A DNA stretch of 42,419 bases, taken from NCBI RefSeq assembly GCF_001939115.1, contig NZ_MQTZ01000004.1:65569-107987 (forward strand), written 5' to 3'. Every line of letters begins with the position of its first letter. Positions within the stretch are counted from its first letter, which is position 1. Origin of the DNA: Leptolyngbya sp. 'hensonii' (GTDB taxonomy: Bacteria; Cyanobacteriota; Cyanobacteriia; GCF-001939115). The notes below the pieces were generated by a model. It saw only the letters and a program-made list of their open reading frames with translations, made no database searches and was not told the origin of the DNA. Below, in pieces: positions 8,018 through 15,600 of this stretch. The translations under genes were made by a program, and so were the position numbers.

Positions 8018-8080
8018 ACCGTTTCATTCACTCGTCTGCCCACTGGTACTGACCAACCGTTGAGCCAGAACAGGTAGAAA

Positions 8081-8305
8081 CTACGGAAACGTTCTCAGAG
8101 AATAGACCCGTTTCCCCGCTTCTAGGCGAGACTGGAGCTGACCATCAATGCAGAGATTTCGAGTTTGCCGTCGCACCTGGGTATAGGAGAGCCCTGACCT
8201 GGCCATGAAGTCTTCACGGGTCAGTTCCTCACCGGGTTGAATGTGTTGGAGGAGGAGCGATCGGGTTTGCTGACCCTGGTCCGTGATGCGATAGAGGATA
8301 TGCAT
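8081..8305 (-). CDS. small winged-helix DNA-binding protein, first gene of the envelope operon
   Basis: 74 residues. The sequence shows a compact wHTH: LLLQHIQPGEELTREDFMARSG (helices 1-2), LSYTQVRRQTRNLCIDG (recognition helix) and LQSRLEAGKRVYSL (wing). No other domain. It is the first gene of the minus-strand run down to 3657, so an autoregulator of that operon is the simplest role. The next gene starts 63 nt away. The fold is fairly sure; the role is inferred from position. Confidence 0.65.
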   Translation of the reverse strand: MHILYRITDQGQQTRSLLLQHIQPGEELTREDFMARSGLSYTQVRRQTRNLCIDGQLQSRLEAGKRVYSLRTFP

Positions 8306-8445
8306 GATGACAAGAATGGAACGCTGATACTATCCCTGCCAAATTCCAGTGAACTGAGGCTTTTGTCATTTGGCGGAAAAGGGTCAGCTATTAGGCAGAA
8401 TATCTAAATTCTCCCTGCCAGAGATAGTTCTAGGGACTTATTTGG
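8306..8445. promoter_or_regulatory. probable promoter region of the envelope operon
   Basis: A 140-bp AT-richer gap between the wHTH start and the WYL stop, and the only sizeable gap upstream of the seven-gene run. The word TCCCTGCCA occurs twice (8333-8341 and 8412-8420), about 79 bp apart, and could be a pair of regulator half-sites. No strong terminator or consensus promoter stands out. Confidence 0.3.
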
Positions 8446-9021
8446 CTAGGATATACTGTACGTGCTACAAAGAACTTCAATTTCCTGAATAATGCGTCCG
8501 CGTACCGCAGCAGGAGAAACAATCTCACAATCCTTGCCGTAACGCATCACTTCCCGGATTAACCAGAAGGTATTGGAAATTTGCCGCACTACCCGCCTGG
8601 TTTGAGGAGGGTCAGTGATCCATTCATTCACTTCATCGATCGCTGTTTTACTGCGATAGGCAAAGGCCAACCCTCCGAAGAGATGGAGTTCCACTGGAAT
8701 TGTCGCCAACCCAGGTCGCCATCCACCTGGAATAGGCGTAATGGCAGCATCGATGATCCGATCGATTCGCAGACACCAGTTATGCATCAGTTCCGACAAA
8801 TCCTGATTTCCCTGCGTTTCCTCACACCAGCAATCCAGGTATTGGCGATCTTCATGAAGGGTGATTTCAGCATAGCGAATCGTAAAGCTCCAGACTCTTG
8901 CGGCGGCATCCTGATAAGACAATTGGAAGGGTTGCTGTCGGTGGATGTACCGCTCCACTTCAAGGGGTAAAGGTAGCGAAGCTGCAACGAAGTGCCACGC
9001 AGCGCTTGAAACCTTGACCAT
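8446..9021 (-). CDS. WYL-domain regulator missing its N-terminal DNA-binding half
   Basis: 191 residues. The body from about residue 22 matches the cyanobacterial WYL regulator pattern: QQPFQLSYQDAAARVWSFT, YAEITLHEDRQYLDCWCEE, HNWCLRIDRIIDAAI, VELHLFGGLAFAYRSK and WLIREVMRYGKDCEIVSP. WYL domains sense ligands such as nucleic acids and normally follow a winged-helix domain, giving proteins of about 300 residues. Here the first 20 residues (SSAAWHFVAASLPLP) are simply the translation of one arm of a 38-bp repeat plus 7 extra codons. The DNA-binding half is therefore gone, and the ATG at 9021 may be fortuitous. It is either a decaying gene or a free-standing WYL domain with a repeat-derived leader. 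Confidence 0.75.
   Translation of the reverse strand: MVKVSSAAWHFVAASLPLPLEVERYIHRQQPFQLSYQDAAARVWSFTIRYAEITLHEDRQYLDCWCEETQGNQDLSELMHNWCLRIDRIIDAAITPIPGGWRPGLATIPVELHLFGGLAFAYRSKTAIDEVNEWITDPPQTRRVVRQISNTFWLIREVMRYGKDCEIVSPAAVRGRIIQEIEVLCSTYSIS
8963..9000 (+). repeat. left arm of a perfect 38-bp inverted repeat
   Basis: The 38 bases here are the exact reverse complement of 9808-9845, and matching stops sharply on both sides. The core reads GGTAGCGAAGCTGCAACGAA. The arm lies inside the 5' end of the WYL gene. The word looks like a dispersed cyanobacterial repeat, so more genomic copies are likely. Confidence 0.95.
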
Positions 9022-9175
9022 GCAGGAGTTTCAGAAAAATTTTCGTGATTTCACCAAAACATCCCAGGGAACACCCGTTTATGGGTAAGTTTGCGAAACT
9101 GAATTGAGGCAGGAGTGGGAGTTCAGCCGTTTCATTTGCAGGTGTCCATCCATCATTTTCGGGCAAGTTTTGATC

Positions 9176-9757
9176 ATGTCCACTGCTCCACCCCTTAAAA
9201 CGCCCAATTGCCAAGTGCGAACTCGTGAGCATTTGCTACCCCAGGAGGTTGAGGCAATGCTCAAAGCGGCTAGAAATGTGGGACGACATGGCAACCGAGA
9301 TGCAACCTTGATCTTGATTGCTTATCGTCATGGGTTGCGGGTTTCTGAACTGGTGGCACTGCGCTGGGAACAAGTAGACTTCAACGGTGGCACGATCTAC
9401 ATCAACCGGTTGAAGCAGGGGGGCAGTTCGATTCATCCCCTCCGAGGACCCGAGTTGCGATCTCTGCGGCAATTGCAACGAGACTATCCAGATTCCCCTT
9501 ATTTGTTGATTTCAGAACGAGGAGCTGCAATGGCAGAAGACACTGCCAGAGGCATTATTGAACGGGCGGGGAAGTTGGCAGAGATTCCCTTCCCAGTTCA
9601 TCCGCATATGTTGCGTCATGCTTGTGGGTTCTACCTCGCTTCTAAAGGACACGACACCAGAGCCATTCAAGCTTATCTCGGACACAAAAATATTCAGCAC
9701 ACCGTGCGTTATACCGAATTAGCACCAAGACGCTTCAAGGACTTCTGGGTGGATTGA
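9176..9757 (+). CDS. small tyrosine recombinase (FimB/FimE-sized)
   Basis: From the ATG at 9176 the product is 193 residues, nearly all catalytic domain, like the FimB/FimE invertases and small Xer-like enzymes. Catalytic residues: first Arg in YRHGLRVSELVALRW, Lys in NRLKQGGSSIH, the HxxR box in HPHMLRHACG, His in YLGHKNIQHT and the nucleophile Tyr in VRYTEL. The frame is open upstream to 9104, but that stretch (SRFICRCPSIIFG) is not protein-like. It is centred between two arms of a 38-bp inverted repeat and has no excisionase or cargo beside it. It could invert or excise the DNA between the repeats, or simply be a resident of a small element. Confidence 0.88.
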   Translation: MSTAPPLKTPNCQVRTREHLLPQEVEAMLKAARNVGRHGNRDATLILIAYRHGLRVSELVALRWEQVDFNGGTIYINRLKQGGSSIHPLRGPELRSLRQLQRDYPDSPYLLISERGAAMAEDTARGIIERAGKLAEIPFPVHPHMLRHACGFYLASKGHDTRAIQAYLGHKNIQHTVRYTELAPRRFKDFWVD

Positions 9758-9807
9758 AAAGTAGAAAATTTTTCTAGGATCTATGATGCTATTGACTTCT
9801 AGCCGCC

Positions 9808-9845
9808 GCGTGGCACTTCGTTGCAGCTTCGCTACCTTTACCCCT
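9808..9845 (-). repeat. right arm of the perfect 38-bp inverted repeat
   Basis: Reverse complement of 8963-9000 over all 38 bases, beginning GCGTGGCACTTCG and ending CTTTACCCCT. It lies 50 bp past the recombinase stop, outside any gene. With the left arm it encloses 807 bp. Confidence 0.95.
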
Positions 9846-10314
9846 ACAAGATGCGTTAACGTAGCGTATCCCTGTCAGACAGGTAAATAACGATCATTGG
9901 AGGAAATAAAAGGTGTTGATTGGATTAAGGAGGGTGCCTCAAAACGTTTGAACCCCCAACTGTTGGTACCAGTCAGGGGTCGCACGAAGTATTCATATTG
10001 AAGTCACCGATTAGGAGTACACAAGGCGGCGAGACGAGCCTAGGAAACTTTCTTCCGCAATGTGTTGTTCGGTATGTAGCCTGGATAACCCGACAAGGGA
10101 ATCCATCCCCTACATGACGACACTTCGCCATGCAAACAAATTTTAACATCTTGGGATCAAGTTGCAAGTCCCAGGCAAGGTTTTTATGTAGATTTTTTGC
10201 AAAAGCGACGACTTCTTTGGTGACTTTCATGCCTCGCAACACACGAAAGTCATTTATTAGGAGTTTGTTCATGACCAGTTCAGTTGGGTCTCTGCCCAAT
10301 CCAGGAGGTGCTAA
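9846..10314. other. intergenic stretch upstream of the primase; possible origin or control region
   Basis: Nearly 470 bp without a convincing gene. It holds a 13-bp palindrome (CCTGTCAGACAGG, 9871-9883) and a GCGTTAACG palindrome just before it. The rest is of mixed composition. A weak minus-strand ORF (9973-10380) runs into the primase 5' end and is not believable. Lying directly upstream of a primase gene in a replicon-like block, the region would be a natural place for an origin, but I see no iteron array. Confidence 0.3.
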
Positions 10315-12129
10315 ATGATCGCACCTGCCTATAAACCAGTTCCTCAACGTTTTGAATTTGTTCGGGAATGGGATGATCAATTTCTTGCCCTATTTCCTCA
10401 CCGAGGCGATTACCTTTGGGCAGAGCACCCAGAGCCAAAGAAAAGACCAGAGTGGAAGACAGAAAGCACTCACCTGCTCACTGATCGCATGATCCAGAAA
10501 GGCGAGTATCTGTATGGTGTCCGCTTCGGCAGTATTACGCAGTACCTCATGGCTGACGTTGATGCTCGCAGTGCTTACCACCCTAACAAGGATCCATTAG
10601 CGATCGCCCGACTTCTGGAGGCACTTGAACCACTAGGGTTGGTCGAGTGCATTATTGTCAGAAGTTCGGATAGCGGTGGGTTGCACCTGTACTTCCCGTT
10701 TGAAGAAGCAGTTCTGTCCTGGGCGATCGCCTTGGTAGCCAAGTCTCTGCTGGAAGGAAAGGGCTTCAAACTACGAGGCGGACAACTTGAAATCTTCCCC
10801 AACCCAAAACCTGCAACTCAATCGCCCATCAACTACAACGGCCACCGTTTGCCACTCCAACAGGGATCCTATCTGCTGAACAAGGACTGGGAGCCAATTT
10901 TCTCCTCTCACCACGCCTTTGTTCAACAATGGGAGTTTGCTGCACGCCGGAACCAGGTGTCTTCCAATAAGGTAGAGCGGCTTGCCAAATCATTGCAGCG
11001 CAAGAGCTACGGAAAGAGGATCAGAACCCGTGGGCGCAAGTATTTGACTGATTTGAACAACGATATTGAGCCTGGCTGGACAAGCTCAGGACAAACCCAA
11101 TTTTTGCTTGGGAAGATCGCAAATCGGGAACGGGTGTTTTATCACGCTTTGTTCGGAGGTGAGCCTTTAGAAGGGCAAGCCTTAGCTGACCAAATTGCTG
11201 AAGTCGCTCAATCTCTCCCCGGGTATCTGGACTTCTGCGGGCACCAGCATGAGATCCATAAGAAGGCAGCAGAGTGGGCACGAGCGGCAGAAGTTCGCTA
11301 CTACCCATACCCTTCTACCAGCAAGAAACTGATGCAGCAGCCCTTAGAAGAACATTCAGGTGACAGCAAACCATCCTGGAACGAACAACAGTCTCAGGCA
11401 GCCAAAGACCGGATCAGACGTGCGGTCGCTGATCAACTGGAAAAGGGTACACTGCCAGCCCAAAAATCAGCGCGTCAGAGGGTACTCAGAACCTATGGAG
11501 TTGGTAACGTCACTTTAAACAAATATCGCGACTTGTGGGATCCTGAACACCTGAAACCCTTGCTGGATGAGGAATACCACCCTCTTGAAGGAAGTTTGGG
11601 CAATTCCGAAAGCTTGAAACCCTTGCTGGATGAGGAATACCACCCTACTAATACCAATAAGCTTATCTCCGACCCTGCTTCTGCACCCTCAGTGCAGGAA
11701 GCAGGTGGAGTTTTTGATCTAGCTGTTGGGGGGTCTGGGGGGTTTTCCACAGGTGAACCTGCTAGAGAGAATGCTCCCTCTCCTTTGGATCCCTCTCACA
11801 CTGGTGAGGCTGAAGTTTCCTTGACTGGACCTGCGTTGGTTCGGCAGATTCTGGCTCAAATTGCTACCAAGAGCCAGCAGTCTAAACAAACTCGTTCTAA
11901 TGATCTGCCTCCTCCTGATGAGCATTATTTCCGTTCAAAGAGCAAACAACTGGAATTGCTGGGTGAGCCGTTATCATCGAGTTCCTCCCCAAATCCAAGT
12001 TCACCACCTAATGTTCTGCTAAATGGTTCTGCTGTGGCGGAGCCTGATTCAGGAGATTCTGAGAACGGTTCTGCGGTAGCTGCCGATTCTAATCCAGAGG
12101 ATATCGGGGATGTGATCGCGCAGGTTTAA
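10315..12129 (+). CDS. archaeo-eukaryotic-type primase (AEP), plasmid or phage-like replication protein
   Basis: 604 residues. The N-terminal third has the three AEP motifs: metal-binding Asp pair in LMADVDARS (D81, D83), nucleotide-binding SSDSGGLHLYF (117-127) and third acidic strand GGQLEIFPN (155-163). These enzymes make primers and often extend them on plasmids, phages and TOTE-type elements. The middle (about 225-345) is helical and basic. From about 430 the protein is low-complexity Ser/Pro/Glu, with a 32-bp direct repeat giving two LKPLLDEEYHP units. No helicase domain is visible. The TAA at 12127 is in frame with 56 more codons that look conserved. ParAB lie a few kb downstream, so this is probably the replication protein of a plasmid or plasmid-like island. 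Confidence 0.75.
   Translation: MIAPAYKPVPQRFEFVREWDDQFLALFPHRGDYLWAEHPEPKKRPEWKTESTHLLTDRMIQKGEYLYGVRFGSITQYLMADVDARSAYHPNKDPLAIARLLEALEPLGLVECIIVRSSDSGGLHLYFPFEEAVLSWAIALVAKSLLEGKGFKLRGGQLEIFPNPKPATQSPINYNGHRLPLQQGSYLLNKDWEPIFSSHHAFVQQWEFAARRNQVSSNKVERLAKSLQRKSYGKRIRTRGRKYLTDLNNDIEPGWTSSGQTQFLLGKIANRERVFYHALFGGEPLEGQALADQIAEVAQSLPGYLDFCGHQHEIHKKAAEWARAAEVRYYPYPSTSKKLMQQPLEEHSGDSKPSWNEQQSQAAKDRIRRAVADQLEKGTLPAQKSARQRVLRTYGVGNVTLNKYRDLWDPEHLKPLLDEEYHPLEGSLGNSESLKPLLDEEYHPTNTNKLISDPASAPSVQEAGGVFDLAVGGSGGFSTGEPARENAPSPLDPSHTGEAEVSLTGPALVRQILAQIATKSQQSKQTRSNDLPPPDEHYFRSKSKQLELLGEPLSSSSSPNPSSPPNVLLNGSAVAEPDSGDSENGSAVAADSNPEDIGDVIAQV
11552..11646 (+). repeat. two 32-bp direct repeats in the primase gene
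   Basis: Identical 32-base copies at 11552-11583 and 11615-11646, offset by 63 bp (21 codons, so in frame). Each encodes KPLLDEEYHP in the low-complexity C-terminal linker. This suggests a recent slippage or duplication that lengthened the linker. Confidence 0.9.
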
Positions 12130-12300
12130 GTGCAGTTTCAATGCCTTGGCTGGACTCCTGCACAGGCGAAAAGTTGGATCGCAGAACAGTTTGGAGGAAG
12201 AAGCCGGTGGCAATTAACTGACGCAGAACTGGTTGACCTGCTGAGGAAGCTTCGAGACTGTGCATCCTTGGAAAAACCAGTAGCCGGAGATTATAGTTGA
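12130..12300 (+). CDS. 56-residue tail in frame after the primase stop (coupled small ORF or severed C-terminus)
   Basis: The codons after the primase TAA stay open in the same frame: GTG directly at 12130, then 55 codons to TGA at 12300. The peptide includes CLGWTPAQAKSWIAEQFGGR and SRWQLTDAELVDLLRKL. I recognise this as the LGWT...GRRSRxxLTDxELxxxL tail that recurs at the C-terminus of cyanobacterial proteins, though I cannot name the domain. It is either a tail cut off by a single nonsense change, a readthrough extension, or a separate peptide made by restart at the GTG touching the stop. The start codon has no independent ribosome site. It was too short for routine gene calling. Confidence 0.6.
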   Translation: MQFQCLGWTPAQAKSWIAEQFGGRSRWQLTDAELVDLLRKLRDCASLEKPVAGDYS

Positions 12301-12369
12301 TTCGTAGCGTTACTTACCTCAGAACAGTTTCTGTATTGATAGCGCAACTCAACTTGAAAGGGGATTGAA

Positions 12370-12696
12370 ATGACTTTTGCTGAATCTCGTACTGACACTG
12401 TTCCAGTTCAGCTTCCCAATGGAGCGATCGTCAAAGTTGAGGTGTCGAAAACTGGCCGGGAGGATGTCAGTTTTGATCCAAAGCAATTTCAGCCAGTGGC
12501 AGATGCGATCGAGGGTGTAGTGCAGATGATTGCAACACCAATCCAAAAAGTAAGACCTAAAAAGGCGACGGTGAAATTTGGTATGGAATTGGCGATCGAG
12601 TCTGGGCAATTGACGGCAATCATTGTCAAAGGTTCTGGCAAGGCTAATCTGGAAATTACATTGGAATGGGAAGCCCCACCTAAGCTTGAATCATGA
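12370..12696 (+). CDS. Trypco1-domain (CU044_2847-like) partner of the trypsin-NACHT protein
   Basis: 108 residues spanning the single trypsin-co-occurring domain 1: PVQLPNGAIVKVEVSKTGRE at the start, a helical middle (FQPVADAIEGVVQMI) and the strand pair VKFGMELAIESGQLTAIIVK...NLEITLEW. Trypco1 proteins are found beside trypsin-like proteases in bacterial conflict systems and are thought to be an accessory or substrate of the protease. The ATG follows a good ribosome site (AAAGGGGAT). The stop overlaps the next start as ATGA, so the pair is translationally coupled. No catalytic residues are expected or seen. Confidence 0.85.
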   Translation: MTFAESRTDTVPVQLPNGAIVKVEVSKTGREDVSFDPKQFQPVADAIEGVVQMIATPIQKVRPKKATVKFGMELAIESGQLTAIIVKGSGKANLEITLEWEAPPKLES

Positions 12697-15600
12697 GCCA
12701 GCTAGAGGATCTGCTACAACAATGCACAGTGAGGTTGACTCTTCCTGGTCGTTTGGGTTGGGGAACAGGCTTCTTTGTGGCTCCCGGATGGATTCTCACT
12801 TGTGCTCATGTGGTTCAAGAAGCAAGAGATGAATCTGTTCAGGTGCGTTGGCAGAAACAGGAGAACTGGGCGCAAACGACAGTGGAGCGGTTGTTAGCTG
12901 ACCCGCTTGATTTAGCCTTACTACGGGTAATAGGTTCTACCGAGGCAAATCAACCTTGCGTGTACTTTGATGAGGAGATTCGCTCCCGCGATCCGCTGTA
13001 TTTATTTGGCTATCCTGACCAGGACTTTCCCAACGGCTGCCCAGTAACATTCAACTGCGAAGGGCTAACAGGGGATGAATCAGCACTAATTAAATTTGCT
13101 TTAGGGCAGGTGCGTCCTGGGATGAGTGGAGCGCCGTTGCTGAATCAGCGGACGGGCAAGGTATGTGGAATGGTGAAATTTACGCGCGATCGCTCCTTTG
13201 ATCTGGGCGGTGGTGCCATTCCGACACAGATGATTCTGGAGCAGTTGCCTGAATTGCGATCGCTTCAGCAGACGTTTCATGGGCACGATCTGCGCTGGGT
13301 AAACCTAATTACATCGCCTGGACCTGACTTTCAGCCCTATAGAGAGGCGGTGATTTACCACTATTCTCAACAGCGTCACCTGTACACTCCAACCGATGCC
13401 CTGTTGTCCTTGGAAGCCCGATCAGTGAAGCGGCAAGCTCAAGACAATGGACGTGAACAGCCGACCCAAGAAACGGTTGAGCAATTTCCAGTGCTGGAGG
13501 GGTTGCGGAAGTATGCGCTTGGAAACCATCGGGAGCACGTGTTGTTGGCAGGGCGACCGGGTTCAGGGAAATCGACCACGTTGCGACAGTTGGCTGTGTC
13601 CTTGGCAGAGGAAGGTCAAGTTCCGGTGCTGGTGCAATTGAAGGGCGATCTCCCAGTACTAGAGGCAATCGCTAGTGAGCTAGAGAAAGGTGATCTATAC
13701 GACTTGGAGCTAAAGGAGATTAAGCGGTTACTTCGACAACAGCAGTTTGTTTTGCTGCTGGATGGAGTGAATGAAATCCCCAATGAGTCCTTGCGCAGAT
13801 CACTCATCCAATTTCGGCAGGATAACCTAACAGTGCCCATGATCTTCACCACGCGAGATTTTCTAGGAGGGGACTTGGGCATTGGCAAGCGGCTGGAGAT
13901 GAAGCCCTTGTCTGAGGAACAAATGCGGGAATTTATCAGCAAGTATTTGCCGGAACAAATGCGGGAATTTATCAGCAAGTACTTGCCGGAACAGGGCGAT
14001 CTCCTATTGGATCAATTGCTCAATCGCCTGCGGGAATTGGCAGAAACACCTTTGCTGTTGAAACTGATGTGTGATGTGGTTGGTCTAGAGATCAACCACA
14101 TTCCCCAAAATCAAGGGGAATTATTCCAGTGGTTCGATCGAGATTACAAGCGCATTAAAAAAGAAATTGAATACGTCTCTGTCTCCGAGAATTTCTGGGA
14201 ATTCAAGTCAGAGATTCTCCGGTATTTGGCATTTTCCATGATTCAAGGAGAGGTGCAAAGTACTGCTCTCCAGAAACAGCTGGAACCCTGGCTAACCATC
14301 CCCAATAGTCGAGCCGCAGGAATTTTGGAAACTTGGCTCCATCAACGGGGAACTGTCGATGCCCCCACGAAGGCAAAGCTGTGGCTCAAAGATTTATGCA
14401 ACCATGATCTTCTTCAGAATGCCGCCAAGCCGGAAGAAATTGAATTTCATCATCAGTTATTCCAGGAATATTATGCGGCAGAATACCTCCTAGATCGATT
14501 GCCAAGTCTGACTGATGAGCAACTGAAGTGGGATTACCTCAACTACTTGAAGTGGACGGAGCCAATAGCGTTGATGCTGGCTCTAGTGAATAGTGAGGTG
14601 CAGGCGCTGCGAGTAGTGCAGCTGGCGCTAGATGTAGATTTGGTGCTGGGGGCAAAACTAGCGGGTGCAGTGAAGCCAATGTTTCAGGAACAAACCGTCA
14701 AATATGTAGAGAAATTAGCAGTACCGGCTTGGTTGAAAAGTCAACTCCTGAGAGAATCGCGATCTCATTATGCGGTTTCTGCCTTATTGGAATTGTTAGA
14801 CCATGCTGATGCTGATGTCTTTATGACAGTAGCGATGATAATAGGCGAGTTTATTCCAGATAGCATTATAGTGGAGTTTTTTTCGAAGGTATTAGACGAA
14901 TGTGATATTCATGGAAGTATGTCAGAAGCATTAAACAATGCTCTTGTAGATGATTTTACAGGTGATTTTACTGATTTTTGGACTCTTTTCGAAACCATAG
15001 AACAATTTGATCCTAAACTTCTTCTTCGCATAGCAACATTGGTAGTAAATCAATTTGAAATGAGCCAAGATAGCTTCTTGGAACTTATCATTCCCCACAT
15101 TTTTAGGCTGATAAAAAATAATGCGATTGATGTAACTTCGGTAAAAATTGTAGAAAAGATGATGAGCCAAATCAGTTTAAACGCTGTCCACTCCGGTCGT
15201 GTCGAATTAATCGAAAGTCTAGGGAAACAAATGGAAGAGAAAGTACTAAACACAATCGATTTAGGCACTTTTCATATGCTTGCCAAACTACTGGAAAGTG
15301 TCAATCCTGATCAGGATTGGGGTTTAGAAAATCTGGCAACGAAGTTTATATCAGAGACTTCTGCTTCTGCTGCTTTACCTAAACTGTTTGAAGAGCCTGG
15401 TTCTCTTATGAGTTATTCAACAATAGACACACGAGTTAGTATTGGCTCAAGTAATTCTATTGATGAATGGATTAAGCTTCTTAGTAGTGTTCAAATTGCT
15501 GTACGTTGGGATGCTGCACAAGTATTAGTCAAGATAGCAGAGAAGCATCCAAATAAGATAGCTAGCTATCTTTCCTATTTCCTTACTCTCATTCCTACCC

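Noticed and set aside
7587-8027. 146-residue minus-strand ORF rich in Gly, Ser and Arg
   Set aside because: Out-of-frame reading of the HTH gene; it lacks the C-terminal helix-turn-helix and is low complexity throughout.
9973-10380. 135-residue minus-strand ORF before the primase
   Set aside because: It starts inside the primase gene, has no family pattern and no ribosome site; treated as intergenic.
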